DNA from: an uncultured Paraburkholderia sp.
GTDB taxonomy: Bacteria > Pseudomonadota > Gammaproteobacteria > Burkholderiales > Burkholderiaceae
Direction: 5' to 3'
Assembly: GCA_940746715.1 (NCBI GenBank)
Contig: CALNWN010000001.1
Coordinates: 620,001 to 684,000, forward strand
DNA length: 64,000 nucleotides
Shown here: in pieces, positions 30,498 to 41,342 of the stretch
Layout: the number at the start of each line of letters is the position of its first letter
Numbering within the stretch: position 1 is the stretch's first letter
The notes under the pieces: model-generated
The model's database searches: none
Told to the model about the DNA's origin: nothing
The model's input: the letters and a program-made list of their open reading frames with translations, nothing else
Made by a program: the position numbers and the translations under genes

Positions 30498-31139
30498 TCA
30501 GCTCACCGCGCTGACATCCAGCGGCGCGCCCGTCTTCGCCTTGATCTCGTCGATGCTTACGCCCGGCGCCAGTTCGGTCACCTTCAGGCCGTCGTCGGTG
30601 ACTTCGATCACGCCCAAGTCGGTAATGATCTGGTCGACCACGCCCACGCCCGTCAACGGCAGCGTGCATTCCTCCAGGATCTTGTGCTGGTCGCCCTTCG
30701 CGACGTGCTCCATGAGCACCACCACGCGCTTGACGCCCGCAACCAGGTCCATCGCGCCGCCCATGCCCTTGATCATCTTGCCGGGAATCATCCAGTTGGC
30801 GAGATCGCCCTTCTTGCTGATCTGCATGGCGCCGAGAATCGCCAGATTGATGTGGCCGCCGCGAATCATCGCGAACGAATCCGCCGACGAGAAAATCGAC
30901 GAACCCGGCAGCGTGGTCACCGTCTGCTTACCCGCGTTGATGAGGTCCGGGTCCACTTCCTCCTCGGTCGGCGAGGGGCCGATGCCGAACAGGCCGTTCT
31001 CCGACTGCAGCCACACTTCGACGCCCGGCGGCACGTGATTGGCGACCAGCGTCGGCAGGCCGATGCCGAGGTTCACGTAGAAGCCGTCCTGCAATTCTTT
31101 CGCCGCGCGCGCGGCCATTTCGTCACGAGTCCATGCCAT
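30498..31139 (-). CDS. scoB: succinyl-CoA:3-ketoacid CoA-transferase subunit B
   Basis: The 213-residue beta subunit of the enzyme that moves CoA from succinyl-CoA to acetoacetate, the entry step of ketone-body and polyhydroxybutyrate monomer use. It contains [20 protein letters not shown] and [14 protein letters not shown], whose Glu is the CoA-accepting catalytic residue. It starts 2 bp after the scoA stop, so the subunits are translationally coupled. Confidence 0.96.
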   Translation of the reverse strand: MAWTRDEMAARAAKELQDGFYVNLGIGLPTLVANHVPPGVEVWLQSENGLFGIGPSPTEEEVDPDLINAGKQTVTTLPGSSIFSSADSFAMIRGGHINLAILGAMQISKKGDLANWMIPGKMIKGMGGAMDLVAGVKRVVVLMEHVAKGDQHKILEECTLPLTGVGVVDQIITDLGVIEVTDDGLKVTELAPGVSIDEIKAKTGAPLDVSAVS

Positions 31140-31141
31140 GA

Positions 31142-31846
31142 TCAGTCTCCTTTCGCGCGGACGACGCGTTGTTCGATGCGTTTTTCCGGATGCGCATTGA
31201 GCACGATGCGCTGAACGAAGATGCCAGGCGTATGAATCGCGTCCGGATCGAGCTCGCCGACTTCCACGATTTCCTCGACTTCCGCGACGGTGATCCGGCC
31301 GGCCATCGCGCACATCGGGTTGAAGTTGCGCGCGGTGCGGCGGTAGATCAGGTTGCCCGACTTGTCGGCCTTCCATGCCTTGACGAGCGCGATGTCCGCG
31401 GTCAGCGAATGTTCGAGCACGTAGTGGTTCTCGCCGAACTGGCGGGTTTCCTTGCCCTCGGCGATCAGCGTGCCGTAGCCGGTATTCGTGAAGAACGCCG
31501 GAATGCCCGAGCCGCCGGCGCGCAGCTTCTCGGCGAGCGTGCCCTGCGGCGTGAATTCGAGCTCGAGTTCGCCGGCCAGATACTGACGCTCGAACTCCTT
31601 GTTTTCGCCGACATACGACGAAATCATCTTCCTGATCTGGCGCGTTTCGAGCAGCAGACCCAGGCCGAAACCGTCGACGCCCGCGTTGTTGCTGATGCAG
31701 GTGATGCCCTGCACGTTGGTGTCGCGCAGCGCGGCGATCAGCGCCTCGGGAATGCCGCACAGCCCGAAGCCGCCGACGGCGAACGTCTGCCCGTCCTTGA
31801 CGATGTCTTTCAGCGCCTCGGCGGCGCCTGGATAGACCTTGTTCAT
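31142..31846 (-). CDS. scoA: succinyl-CoA:3-ketoacid CoA-transferase subunit A
   Basis: The 234-residue alpha subunit, starting [19 protein letters not shown], with the [16 protein letters not shown] and [16 protein letters not shown] signatures. It is intact and divergent from a PAS-LuxR regulator that probably controls the operon. Confidence 0.96.
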   Translation of the reverse strand: MNKVYPGAAEALKDIVKDGQTFAVGGFGLCGIPEALIAALRDTNVQGITCISNNAGVDGFGLGLLLETRQIRKMISSYVGENKEFERQYLAGELELEFTPQGTLAEKLRAGGSGIPAFFTNTGYGTLIAEGKETRQFGENHYVLEHSLTADIALVKAWKADKSGNLIYRRTARNFNPMCAMAGRITVAEVEEIVEVGELDPDAIHTPGIFVQRIVLNAHPEKRIEQRVVRAKGD

Positions 31847-31993
31847 CAGTATGTCCCTTCCTTTATGGAAACCCGAAACCGGTTTATTGCGGCTGTGACC
31901 AGCTTTCACCGTGTTCTCATGTGCCCGAAAGAGTACGCTCCCCGCGCCATGCGGCACAATACGCAAAAATACATAAGTGATTGCCGCCCGCCC

Positions 31994-32539
31994 ATGCCCG
32001 CACTGGATTATCAAACCGCTTTTCATCTCGCGCCGATCGGGCTCGTGCTGTCGCGTGAACGAATTATCGAAGACTGCAATGACGAGCTGGCGTCGATTTT
32101 CGGCTGTGCGCGCGAGGCGCTGCTTGGGCAGTCGTTCCAGATTCTGTACCCGTCGGCGGACGAATTCGAGCGGATCGGCGCACGCATTCCGCCCATCATG
32201 ACCGCGCAAGGCAGCTACGCCGACGACCGCATCATGAAGCGCGCCAACGGCGAACTGTTCTGGTGCCACGTGACGGGCCGCGCGCAGCGGCGCACCGACC
32301 CGCACGCGGCGGGCGTCTGGACGTTCGAGGATCTCAGCGCGACGCGGCGCGTGGCCGTGGAACTGACGCCGCGCGAGCGCGAAATCGCCGCGCAACTGGT
32401 GACGGGAAAAACCAGCAAGCAGATTGGCCGCGTGCTCGACATCAGCCCGCGGACGGTGGACGTGTATCGCGCGCGGCTGATGCGCAAATACGATACGGGG
32501 AATGCGACCGAACTGCTGCAGCGGCTGCTCGGTCACTGA
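31994..32539 (+). CDS. PAS domain-containing LuxR-family regulator
   Basis: A 181-residue protein. Residues 5-110 form a PAS sensor ([36 protein letters not shown]). Residues 120-178 form a LuxR helix-turn-helix ([20 protein letters not shown], then [14 protein letters not shown]). No phosphoacceptor receiver domain is present, so the PAS domain itself must sense a ligand or cofactor. It is divergent from scoAB across 147 bp; control of CoA-transferase expression is inferred from this position. Confidence 0.9.
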   Translation: MPALDYQTAFHLAPIGLVLSRERIIEDCNDELASIFGCAREALLGQSFQILYPSADEFERIGARIPPIMTAQGSYADDRIMKRANGELFWCHVTGRAQRRTDPHAAGVWTFEDLSATRRVAVELTPREREIAAQLVTGKTSKQIGRVLDISPRTVDVYRARLMRKYDTGNATELLQRLLGH

Positions 32540-32557
32540 GGGCCGCGCTTCGCGAAC

Positions 32558-33002
32558 TCAGGCCGCCGGCTCAGTTGCCTTCATGAGAGCCGCGCGTTCG
32601 ATCGTCGCGCGCAGCACGTCGGGAACCGGCACCGACTTGCCGGCCGCGTAGTCGATCCACACGCAGCGCGCGGCGCCGCGCGCATAAACCGTCTTCGGAT
32701 CGTCGGCGCGCACCAGCTCGAAGCCCGTATCGAAACCTGCTGCGCCCGGGCGTCGCGACGCTCATGCGGCCGATCACGTCGCCGGGATAATGCAGTTGCT
32801 TGAGAAATTCCATCGACGCATTCACGATCACCGGCCCCTGCCCGTCCGCGTTGCTGCCGGTCAGCCCGAGCTCTTCGAACCAGGAAATGCGCACCTGCTC
32901 CATGTAGCGGAAATAAACCGTGTTGTTCACATGGCCAAATGCGTCCATGTCGCCCCAGCGGATCGGCATCGACATCTCAAAAACTGCGTGAAAATCGCTC
33001 AT
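32558..33002 (-). pseudogene. 4-hydroxybenzoyl-CoA thioesterase-family protein, frameshifted
   Basis: A hot-dog-fold acyl-CoA thioesterase starting MSDFHAVFEMSMPIRWGDMD, with the catalytic Asp in GDMDAFGHVNNTVYFRYMEQ. The frame is correct to RMSVATPGR, near 32755. From there the right text (GFDTGFELVRADDPKTVYAR to KATEPAA) continues in another frame to a stop at 32558. A single indel explains this. It is in the same direction as, and 80 bp downstream of, the intact SDR gene. Confidence 0.87.
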
Positions 33003-33082
33003 TGTGCTTCTACTCTTCCTACTTCTTCAGGGATTAAATCCGGCACGCATGCCGCACGGACGTACGGCATAGGCCGGCGAGG

Positions 33083-33859
33083 TCACGAGAGGCCGAAGCC
33101 GTCGTCGGCGGCGATCACCGAGCCGTTGATAAACTGCGATTCGTCGGCCGCGAGCAGCAGCAACAGGCCGTCCAGATCGTCGGGCTTGCCGACGCGATGG
33201 CGCGGCAGCATCGAGACGAGCTTTTGCCCTTGCTCGGTCGACCAGTGGTGATGGTTGATCTCCGTGTCGATATATCCCGGACAAATCGCATTCACATTGA
33301 TGCCGTGCTTGCCCCATTCCAGCGCCATGGCCTTCGTCATGTGGACGAAGGCCGCCTTGCTCATCGAATAGAGGCCGATTTGCGGCAGCACGCGCAGGCC
33401 CGCCATGGACGCGATATTGATGATCCGGTACGACGGTTTCTGCGCATTGTTGCCGCGCATGATCATGCGCTTGGCCACTTCCTGGGCGACGAAGAAGGCG
33501 CCACGCGTGTTCGTGTCGAACACGTATTCGAAGTCGGCGGGCGTGACTTCGGAGAGCTTCTGCGTGGTCGACACGCCCGAGTTGTTCACCAGAATGTCGA
33601 TGGTGCCCGCCTCGGTCTCCGCGTGCGCGACCGCCGATTTGATGCTTTGGTAGTCGGTCACGTCGAGCGAGACCACGTGCGCCGCGCCGCCGGACGCCTC
33701 GATCTCGGCGCGCAGTTCCTTCAGCCGCTCGGTGCGCCGGCTTGCCAGCACGACCTTGGCGCCCGCCTGCGACAACACTTGCGCAAAGCGCTTGCCCAAC
33801 CCGCTCGAGGCGCCCGTGATCAGCGCGACTTTGCCTTCCAGATTGATCGAACGGCCCAT
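33083..33859 (-). CDS. SDR-family oxidoreductase
   Basis: A 258-residue short-chain dehydrogenase/reductase with the cofactor motif TGASSGLG (residues 15-22), NNSGVSTT, the catalytic Ser-Tyr-Lys set (NIASMAG, YSMSKAAF) and a C-terminal GSVIAADDGFGLS. The substrate is unknown; the downstream thioesterase and the divergent ETF-ubiquinone oxidoreductase suggest acyl or hydroxyacyl chemistry. Intact. Confidence 0.92.
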   Translation of the reverse strand: MGRSINLEGKVALITGASSGLGKRFAQVLSQAGAKVVLASRRTERLKELRAEIEASGGAAHVVSLDVTDYQSIKSAVAHAETEAGTIDILVNNSGVSTTQKLSEVTPADFEYVFDTNTRGAFFVAQEVAKRMIMRGNNAQKPSYRIINIASMAGLRVLPQIGLYSMSKAAFVHMTKAMALEWGKHGINVNAICPGYIDTEINHHHWSTEQGQKLVSMLPRHRVGKPDDLDGLLLLLAADESQFINGSVIAADDGFGLS

Positions 33860-33977
33860 TGTCGTTCCTTGTTCGGTGGTAGTTACGAATGCGGTTGTCA
33901 GTTGCGGCCCCGAGCGATGCCCGGGTCAATACCGTATCACATAAATAGAACGATCGTGCTAATCTCCGTTGATCCGG

Positions 33978-34007
33978 TTGCAGTGCAAGAATCCATCGCC
34001 CACAATA
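33978..34007 (+). promoter_or_regulatory. candidate promoter of ETF-ubiquinone oxidoreductase
   Basis: TTGCAG at 33978-33983 and ACAATA at 34002-34007 are 18 bp apart, about 40 bp before the start codon and its AGAGGAG ribosome-binding site. Confidence 0.35.
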
Positions 34008-34047
34008 CGATCCTGAAAAAAGCGTTCTAACGGTAAGAGGAGCATCA

Positions 34048-35721
34048 ATGACCCCCGCAAGTCTCATCGAGCAGTACGACCCGCGCGAGTCGATGGAATA
34101 CGACGTCGTGATCGTCGGCGGCGGCCCGGCTGGCCTTGCTGCGGCGATCCGCCTGAAGCAGCTGGCGGCCGGCAAGGACGTCGAGCTTGGCGTCTGCGTG
34201 CTGGAAAAAGGCTCGGAGATCGGGGCGCACATCCTCTCCGGGGCCGTGATGGACCCGCGCGCGATCACCGAACTGATTCCCGACTGGAAGGAAAAAGGCG
34301 CGCCGCTCACGGTCGACGTAACCGAAGACCGCTTCCTCTTTCTCACCGAAACGGGCGCGAAGAGCGTGCCGAACTGGGCGCTGCCGGACAACTTCAAGAA
34401 CCACGGCAATTACGTGATCAGCCTCGCGAACGTCACGCGCTGGCTGGGCCAGCAGGCCGAGGCGCTGGGCGTCGAGATCTTTCCGGACTTCCCCGCGGCT
34501 GAAATCCTGTACAACGACGACGGCCCGGTGAAGGGCGTCGCGACCGGCAATCTCGGCATCGGCAAAGACGGCCAGCCGACCGAGAACTTCCAGCTCGGCA
34601 TGGAACTGCACGCGAAGTACACGCTGTTCTGCGAAGGCGCGCGCGGGCATCTGGGCCGCCAGCTGAACGACAAATTCAGGCTGCGCGACGGCGTCGATCC
34701 GCAGGTCTACGGCATCGGCATCAAGGAACTGTGGGAGATCGATCCGTCGAAGCACAAGCCGGGGCTCGTCATGCACACGGCGGGCTGGCCTCTGGAAGCC
34801 GACACCTACGGCGGCTCGTTCCTCTATCACATGGACAACAACCAGGTGGTGGTGGGCTTCGTGGTGGGGCTCGGCTACACGAATCCATATCTGTCGCCGT
34901 TCGAGGAGTTCCAGCGCTACAAGACGCATCCGGCGATCCGCCACTTCCTCGAAGGCGGCAAGCGCGTGTCGTACGGCGCGCGCGCGATTACCGCGGGCGG
35001 GCTGATGTCGCTGCCGAAGCTGGTGTTTCCCGGCGGCGCGCTGGTCGGCGACGACGCGGGTTTTCTCAACGCGTCGCGCATCAAGGGCTCGCACGCGGCG
35101 ATCAAGACCGGCATGCTCGCCGCCGACGCCGCTTTCGAAGCCGTTCAGGCGGGCCGCCAGAACGACGAACTCGCCGCCTATCCGGAATCGTTCAAGACCT
35201 CTTGGCTGCACACGGAGCTCTACAAGGCGCGCAATTTCAAGCAGTGGATGAGCAAGGGCCTGTATCTCGGCACGCTGATGGTCGGCATCGAGCAGAAGGT
35301 GTTCGGCGGCAACGTGCCGTGGACGCTGCATCACCAGCACTGGGATCACGAGATGCTGAAGCCCGCGTCGCAGTGCAAGCCGATCGTGTATCCGAAGCCG
35401 GACGGCAAGCTGACGTTCGACCGGCTTTCCTCGGTGTTCATCTCGAACACGAATCACGAGGAGAACCAGCCGGCGCATCTGACGCTGAAGGATCCAACGG
35501 TGCCGGTCAAGGTGAACTGGCAGACGTATGCCGGTCCGGAGTCGCGTTACTGCCCGGCCGCGGTGTACGAGTTCGTGAAAAACGACGACGGCAGCGAGCG
35601 GCTCGTCATCAACGCGCAGAACTGCGTGCACTGCAAGACCTGCGACATCAAGGACCCGACGCAGAACATCGTGTGGGTGACGCCGGAAGGCGGCGGCGGA
35701 CCGAATTATCCGAACATGTGA
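34048..35721 (+). CDS. electron-transfer flavoprotein:ubiquinone oxidoreductase
   Basis: A 557-residue membrane-associated flavoprotein that passes electrons from ETF, reduced by acyl-CoA dehydrogenases, to ubiquinone. It has an N-terminal FAD Rossmann motif (VVIVGGGPAGLAAAIRLKQL), ubiquinone-binding and membrane-surface segments in the middle, and a C-terminal [4Fe-4S] ferredoxin-like region with CVHCKTCDIKDPTQ. Full length with no lesion, although both acyl-CoA dehydrogenases in this window are dead. Other dehydrogenases elsewhere must still use it. Confidence 0.96.
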   Translation: MTPASLIEQYDPRESMEYDVVIVGGGPAGLAAAIRLKQLAAGKDVELGVCVLEKGSEIGAHILSGAVMDPRAITELIPDWKEKGAPLTVDVTEDRFLFLTETGAKSVPNWALPDNFKNHGNYVISLANVTRWLGQQAEALGVEIFPDFPAAEILYNDDGPVKGVATGNLGIGKDGQPTENFQLGMELHAKYTLFCEGARGHLGRQLNDKFRLRDGVDPQVYGIGIKELWEIDPSKHKPGLVMHTAGWPLEADTYGGSFLYHMDNNQVVVGFVVGLGYTNPYLSPFEEFQRYKTHPAIRHFLEGGKRVSYGARAITAGGLMSLPKLVFPGGALVGDDAGFLNASRIKGSHAAIKTGMLAADAAFEAVQAGRQNDELAAYPESFKTSWLHTELYKARNFKQWMSKGLYLGTLMVGIEQKVFGGNVPWTLHHQHWDHEMLKPASQCKPIVYPKPDGKLTFDRLSSVFISNTNHEENQPAHLTLKDPTVPVKVNWQTYAGPESRYCPAAVYEFVKNDDGSERLVINAQNCVHCKTCDIKDPTQNIVWVTPEGGGGPNYPNM

Positions 35722-35777
35722 TGCCGCGCTGCGCAACGCAAGCCGGTGCCCGTGCCTGCGTTGCACAGCCAACTCAC

Positions 35778-37267
35778 TCAGCGACCTGAAGCTCGGCCGC
35801 GCGCCATCCGTTCGATGCGCGCGCACCCGTTCCACCACCGGCTCCCAGGCGCCCACTGCGGGTTGCCTGAACAGTTGGAGCGAATCGTACCAGGGCGTTG
35901 CCGTCGACTCGCTGCCCCAGAACCATGCCGATACGTGGTCGATCATCAGACACGTCGGCACACCGAGGGCGCCCGCGAGATGAGCGGGCCCCTGTCGATC
36001 GTGACCGTCAGATCGAGGTTCGCCAGCAAGGCGGCGACATCGTCGAATCCCGACTGAAAGTGTGGCGTGAGGTCGACCACATCAAACCCCTTCGCGCGCC
36101 ACTGTGCGACGGTCTCGCCACGTCCCGGCGACAGCGCGAAATACGTCACGCCCGCCACGCCGAGTAAAGGCTCCAGTTGCTCCGCTGGCACGGAGCGCCG
36201 TGCGTCGCGGATATGCTCAGGGTTGCCGTTCCAAACCAAGCCAACGGTGCGATTGCCGGGGTTGGCATACACGCAGGCTTGCACACGCCGCCGCCAGGTT
36301 TCCACATGAGCGGGTCCGCACTCAAATAAGGCGCGCCCCACCCCGCCGCATCCAGAATGCCGAGGCGCAGCGGCAAGCTCATCAGCCCGCAATGAAAATC
36401 CGGCCGGGTTTCCAGACTTGTTTCGAGCCGCAGATCGGCGGGCAACGTCCGTTCGAACAGATGCCGCAACGGCCCGTCATGACCGAAGATCACCGTGCCG
36501 CCGTCGCGCCGCGCCCGTTCGGCGAGTAGCGGCAGAAAACGCACCGCCCACAGGCAATCGCCGTTGCCTTGCTCGCCATACACGACGAGCGTCTTCCCCG
36601 CCAGCGACTCGCCTTGCCACGGCGCGCTGATCTCGGCGAGCGCATGCTGCGCGTGATTCAGCTCGCCGCCGGCGAAAGCAACGCGCGATTCGTAATGCGC
36701 CCAGCCTTCGGCGAAACGCCCGCTGCGAATCTCGAGTTCGGAAAGATCGAATAATGCATGCGCACTATCCGGCGACAACGCGAGCACGTGACGCAGCAAC
36801 GCCTCCGCTTCTGCAAAGCGCGCCTGCTCCTTGATGCATAACGCCAGCTTGTGCAGCGCCACCGGATTGCCCGGCGCAACGCGCACGGCCTCGCGCAGCA
36901 ACTGCTCGGCGGCAGCGAAGTCGTCGCGATGCTGGACGGCGGCGGCGCGCCAGACCAGCGCGTTGGCATCCGCGGAATTTTGCGTGAGCAGCAGCGCGGT
37001 TGCCGATTCGACGAGCGCCCAATCGCGTACGGCAAACGCCGTCTGCGCGATTGTGTGAAGCAGCGCCGGTTCGCACGTCGGATCCGCCTCGTAAGCGCGC
37101 ACCAGCGCGACGAGCGCTTCATGTTGCAGCGCTTTGTCGCGGCCGGCCTGCTGCAGCAGCGCCTGAGCGAACGCGACACAGTCGTGCGCGGTGGCATGCG
37201 GCGCCCACGCGGGTGCGCGCAACGCCGGCAGACCAGGGCCTGCCGGCTCGAAAGAAAGATGACTCAT
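35778..37267 (-). pseudogene. TPR-repeat protein with glycosyltransferase-like C-terminal part, frameshifted
   Basis: The N-terminal half (from ATG 37267) has tetratricopeptide repeats, for example NPVALHKLALCIKEQARFAE and LALSPDSAHALFDLSELEIR. The C-terminal half resembles heptosyltransferase-type proteins (NRTVGLVWNGNPEHIRD, ALLANLDLTVTID, AGALGVPTCLMIDHVSAWFW). The frame changes near 36300, near 35975 and probably near 35815, where the last residues RIERMARGRASGR end at 35778. Expected length is about 495 residues. Lipopolysaccharide or flagellin glycosylation roles are known for such proteins, but the target here is unknown. Confidence 0.8.
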
Positions 37268-37317
37268 GCGAAAAACGCCGCTCGCTCAGTGCGATTGAAA
37301 AACGGTGACGGCGTTGA

Positions 37318-38418
37318 TTACGGCGCGCTAGCCGCGATCTTCGGCGTGCTGACCGAGACGTCGCCGCATTGGGCGCGGTGGCGCAACGCGTGGTCGATCA
37401 ACACGAGCGCGAACATGGCTTCCGCGATGGGCGTAGCGCGTATGCCGACGCACGGGTCGTGCCGGCCAAACGTTTCGACAACTGCCGGCTGCCCCGCCTT
37501 GTCGATGGAGCGGCGCGGCGTGCGAATGCTGGAGGTCGGCTTGATCGCGATCGACACGGTGATGTCCTGACCGGTCGAAATACCGCCGAGCACACCGCCC
37601 GCATGATTGCCGACGAAACCTTCCGGCGTCAGCTCGTCGCCATGCACGGAACCGCGCTGCGCGACGCTCGCAAAACCGGCGCCGATCTCCACGCCCTTCA
37701 CCGCGTTGATCCCCATCATGGCGTGAGCGATGTCCGCGTCGAGGCGGTCGAACAGCGGTTCGCCGAGGCCGACGGGCACGCCCGAAGCCACCACGTTGAT
37801 GCGCGCGCCGATCGAGTCGCCGTCCTTGCGCAGCGCGTCCATATACGCTTCGAGCTGCGGCACGATATCCGCGTTCGGCACGAAAAACGGGTTTTCGCGC
37901 ACCTGCGCCCAATCGACGAAGGGCACGTCGATCTCGCCGAGCGCCGCCATGTAGCCGCGCACCTCCGTGCCGAATTTTTCGCGCAGCCATTTCTTCGCGA
38001 CCGCGCCGGCCGCGACCGTGGGCGCAGTCAGACGCGCCGACGAACGGCCGCCGCCGCGATAGTCGCGAATGCCGTACTTCTGCCAGTAGGTGTAGTCGGC
38101 GTGGCCCGAACGGAAGGTATCCGCGATATTGCCGTAGTCCTTGCTGCGCTGGTCCGTGTTGCGAATGAGCAGCGCAATGGGCGCGCCGGTGGTCTCGCCC
38201 TCGAACACGCCCGAGAGGATCTCGACCTTGTCTTCTTCCTGACGCTGCGTGACGTGGCGCGACGTGCCCGGCTTGCGGCGGTCGAGTTCGAGCTGGATGT
38301 CGGCTTCGCTGAGCGCCATGCCCGGCGGGCAGCCGTCGATCACGCAGCCGATAGCCGGGCCGTGCGATTCGCCGAAGGTCGTGACAGTAAAGAGCGTACC
38401 GAGGGTGTTGCCGGACAT
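37318..38418 (-). CDS. aroC: chorismate synthase
   Basis: A 366-residue FMN-dependent enzyme of the last shikimate step (EPSP to chorismate). It shows the three family signatures: [19 protein letters not shown] near the N-terminus, [19 protein letters not shown] in the middle, and a C-terminal [20 protein letters not shown] segment. The frame is intact between two pseudogenes. Confidence 0.97.
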   Translation of the reverse strand: MSGNTLGTLFTVTTFGESHGPAIGCVIDGCPPGMALSEADIQLELDRRKPGTSRHVTQRQEEDKVEILSGVFEGETTGAPIALLIRNTDQRSKDYGNIADTFRSGHADYTYWQKYGIRDYRGGGRSSARLTAPTVAAGAVAKKWLREKFGTEVRGYMAALGEIDVPFVDWAQVRENPFFVPNADIVPQLEAYMDALRKDGDSIGARINVVASGVPVGLGEPLFDRLDADIAHAMMGINAVKGVEIGAGFASVAQRGSVHGDELTPEGFVGNHAGGVLGGISTGQDITVSIAIKPTSSIRTPRRSIDKAGQPAVVETFGRHDPCVGIRATPIAEAMFALVLIDHALRHRAQCGDVSVSTPKIAASAP

Positions 38419-38517
38419 GAGCGTCGTCCAAAGGATGCGGGAAAGACGCTATTATGCCAGCCCGTCGGGCGCGAGACTGCGCCGGGCGCTGGCTTATGAC
38501 TTCTGGACAAGGCCGTC

Positions 38518-40486
38518 CTACTTCCGCGCGCCGCGCAATTCCATGACGACGCTCTGAAGCCGTTCCGGGGTCGCAAGCGCCGGTTCTATCGGCTCGCCGA
38601 CCGCGAGTGTCAGGCGGCTCATCACGCCTTTTTGCACCGGCCGCGGCCAGCGCGTCGTCGGAGCGGGAAAACACGCTGCCCCACAGCCCGCGCAGCGCCA
38701 TCGGAATCACCGGCGCCGGCGTGCGGCGAATGATCTCGGTGACGCCATGACGGAACGGATTCATGTCGCCGGTCCGGGTGAGCTTGCCTTCGGGGAAAAT
38801 GCACACCAGTTCGCCCTCGGCGAGCGCCTGCGCGCAGCGCTCGTAGGCGCTTGCCAGAAGCTGGGCGTCCTGATGCGCGGGCGCGATCGGAATGGCTTTC
38901 GCATGACGAAACACCCAGCCCGCGAACGGCGTGCGGAAGATCTGATGGTCCATGACAAAGCGGATGGGCCGCGGGCTTTCGGCCATGATGACGACTGCAT
39001 CCACGAAACTCACGTGGTTGCACACGAGCATGGCGGCGCCCTCCTCGGGAATGCGCTCGGCGTGCACGAGGCGAATCCGGTAGAAGGTGTGCACCAGCAG
39101 CCACGCGATAAAGCGCAGCAGAAACTCCGGCACGAGCGAATAGATGTAGGTCGCCACCACGATATTCAAAAGCGCGGTCACGAGAAAGATGGCCGGAATG
39201 CTGAAGCCCGCCGTCAGCGCGACCGCCATGAGCGCCGACACGATCATGAAAAGCGAATTCAGAATATTGTTCGCGGCGATGATGCGTGCGCGGTGACTCG
39301 GCTGGCTGCGGCTCTGGATCAGCGCATAAAGCGGCACGCTGTAGAAGCCGCCGAACATGGCGAGCAGGAACAGATCGGCCAGCACGCGCCAATGCGCGAG
39401 GCGCGCGAGAAACTCGCCCACACTCAACAGGTGCCCGGCGGGCAGCAACGCGTGGCTCGCGAAAAAAAGATCGATGGCAAACACGCTCATGCCGATCGAG
39501 CCGAGCGGCACGAGGCCGATTTCGATACGCCGCTTGGAGAGTTTTTCGCACAACAGCGACCCAAGGCCGATACCGATCGAGAACGTGCCAGCAGCACGGT
39601 GACGACGTCCGGATTCGCTGAAAGCACGTCTTTGGCGAAGCTGAAGAACGACGACAGAAACGTCGCGCCCACGAACCAGAGCCACGATATGCCGAGCAGG
39701 CTCAGGAACACCGTGCGGTTTTCGCGCGCGAGCTTGAGATTGCGCCACGTCTCGCTGACCGGATTCCAGTTGATGCGCAAGTCCGGCTGCGGCGCCGCCG
39801 TCACCGGCACGAAGCTCGACACCACGCGCCCGGCGAGCGCAATCGCCACGCACGCGCAGGCCAGCACGAGCGCGCCATGCTCGACGAAACCCGCGCTTGC
39901 GCCGCCGACAATCGTGCCGGCGAGAATCGCGACGAACGTGCCCATCTCGACCATCCCATTGCCGCCGACCAGTTCCTGGCTCGACAGATGTTGCGGCAAG
40001 TACGAATACTTGACCGGGCCGAACACGGTTGAATGCACACCCATCAGAAACGTGCACAGATACAGGAGCGGTGCGCTGTGCAGCAGAAAACCCGCGCCGC
40101 CGATCAGCATGACGACGATCTCGAAAGTCTTGACGAAACGCGTCAGCATCGCCTTGTCGTACTTGTCGGCGATCTGTCCGGACGTGGCCGACAACAGCAC
40201 GAACGGCAGGATGAAAATGGCCGAGATCAGAAACGCCGCGGTTTTCGCGTCGACGCCCGAGAAGCGCGCCGCCTGAAACGTGACGAGCGACGTAAAGTCG
40301 ATCTTGAAGACGTTGTCGTTCATCGCGCCGAGGAACTGCGTCCAGAAGAACGGCACGAAACGGCGCTCGCCGAGCAATCTGAACTGCGAGTCATGGCTGC
40401 TACGCTCGCGCGCGGCGCGGCGCGGCGCGGCGGGCGGCCGGCAGCGTGGGCGTGGGAGGCGTAGGAGGCAAAGGGCTCTGACTCAT
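38518..40486 (-). pseudogene. MFS transporter fused to 1-acylglycerol-3-phosphate acyltransferase (LplT/Aas-like), three frameshifts
   Basis: A two-part protein: an N-terminal MFS domain (FFWTQFLGAMNDNVFKIDFT, LSATSGQIADKYDKA) and a C-terminal PlsC acyltransferase (AMLVCNHVSFVDAVVIM with the HX4D-type motif, CIFPEGKLTRTGDMNPF). Such proteins flip and reacylate lysophospholipids. The likely ATG is at 40486 (MSQSPLPPTPPTPT). The frame is lost in the following GCGCCG-rich repeat before SQFRLLGERRFVPFF. A lost A near 39590 (LLAR where LLATFSIGIG is expected) and another shift near 38636 complete the damage. The true C-terminus ERLQSVVMELRGARK ends at 38518. It is upstream of aroC on the same strand. 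Confidence 0.86.
40409..40440. repeat. short CGCGG tandem repeat inside the MFS/acyltransferase pseudogene
   Basis: Four to five near-perfect CGCGG/GCGCG units in a row, coding an Arg/Ala/Pro stretch in the N-terminus of the MFS/acyltransferase pseudogene. The reading frame is lost within or beside it, which fits slippage. Confidence 0.6.
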
Positions 40487-40564
40487 GAAGTTCGCCAACG
40501 GATTGCGAAGTGGGCGCCTGCGCAACACCGCCGCAAGCCGTGCGACGAGCCATGGCGGCGCGCA

Positions 40565-40594
40565 CAAAAAAGGCGCGCGCTTTCGCGCACGCCT
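40565..40594 (-). terminator. terminator of the CBS-domain gene
   Basis: On the minus strand a 10-bp stem (AGGCGTGCGC with GCGCGCGCCT, one G-U pair) closed by a GAAA tetraloop runs into six T, 28 bp after the CBS gene stop. Confidence 0.85.
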
Positions 40595-40621
40595 TCACTC
40601 GATGCTAACTCCCGCCGCGCG

Positions 40622-41080
40622 TCAACGCGCCGGCTGCTGCCCCTGCTCTTCCGGCCAGTCGCGGATATACGCCTTCAGCATGCGGTTTTCGAAGCACTGC
40701 TCTTCGACCACGGCCTTCGCCACGTCATAGAACGAAATCACGCCCATCAGCGTGCGGCTTTCCAGCACAGGCAGATAACGCACGTGATGCTCGAGCATCA
40801 TGCGGCGCACTTCGTTGACGTCCGTTTCCGGCGTGCAGGTGAGCGGATGATCGTCCATGACCTTACGAATGGTGGACGTGCCCACGCTGCCGCCATTCTC
40901 CTTGAGCGTAAGAATGATCTCGCGAAAGGTCAGCATGCCGACCAAGTCGCCGTATTCCATTACGACGAGCGAGCCGATGTCGTGCTCGGCCATGGTGACG
41001 ACTGCGTCGTGCAGCGCGGTATCCGGCGTAACCGTGAATAGGGTGTTGCCTTTGACTTTAAGAATGTCGCTGACTCGCAT
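40622..41080 (-). CDS. CBS-domain protein
   Basis: A 152-residue protein made almost entirely of two CBS motifs (about residues 8-60, VTPDTALHDAVVTMAEHDIG; and 75-130, CTPETDVNEVRRMMLEHHVR). Paired CBS modules bind adenosine nucleotides or S-adenosylmethionine and act as sensors. No catalytic domain is attached, so a partner protein is expected. The ATG at 41080 (MRVSDILK) is chosen because the first CBS strand begins there. It is divergent from the O-acetylhomoserine sulfhydrylase gene. Confidence 0.92.
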   Translation of the reverse strand: MRVSDILKVKGNTLFTVTPDTALHDAVVTMAEHDIGSLVVMEYGDLVGMLTFREIILTLKENGGSVGTSTIRKVMDDHPLTCTPETDVNEVRRMMLEHHVRYLPVLESRTLMGVISFYDVAKAVVEEQCFENRMLKAYIRDWPEEQGQQPAR

Positions 41081-41264
41081 GATCTGTCTCCCGAAATACC
41101 CGCTAGGCATGTAATGCATCAATAACTTTCGATCCTAGCGGAAAGGCCCATAAAAGGAAAGCGGCCCGCCCATCAAGGCGCGGCGGGCGCTGCGCCGTTC
41201 CGCCGGGGCCGCGCGGCACGCGCTTGCGGCTGCCGCGCAGGCGCGCGCATGGGGAAAACCGCGC

Positions 41265-41292
41265 TTGAAGCAGTACCTGCCGGTGATACGAT
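41265..41292 (+). promoter_or_regulatory. candidate promoter of O-acetylhomoserine sulfhydrylase
   Basis: TTGAAG (41265-41270) and TACGAT (41287-41292) are 16 bp apart, about 50 bp before the ATG at 41343. Confidence 0.4.
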
Positions 41293-41342
41293 GGCCGCCA
41301 CCTTGACCTTTCGCGAGGCTGTCCGTGGCCTCGCCGACCAGC

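Noticed and set aside
37328..40057. A 909-codon minus-strand frame running through aroC and the MFS/acyltransferase gene, as a possible fusion protein
   Set aside because: It reads the acyltransferase in frame only in part and aroC out of frame. The true aroC frame is complete and separate, so the long frame is an effect of the frameshifts.
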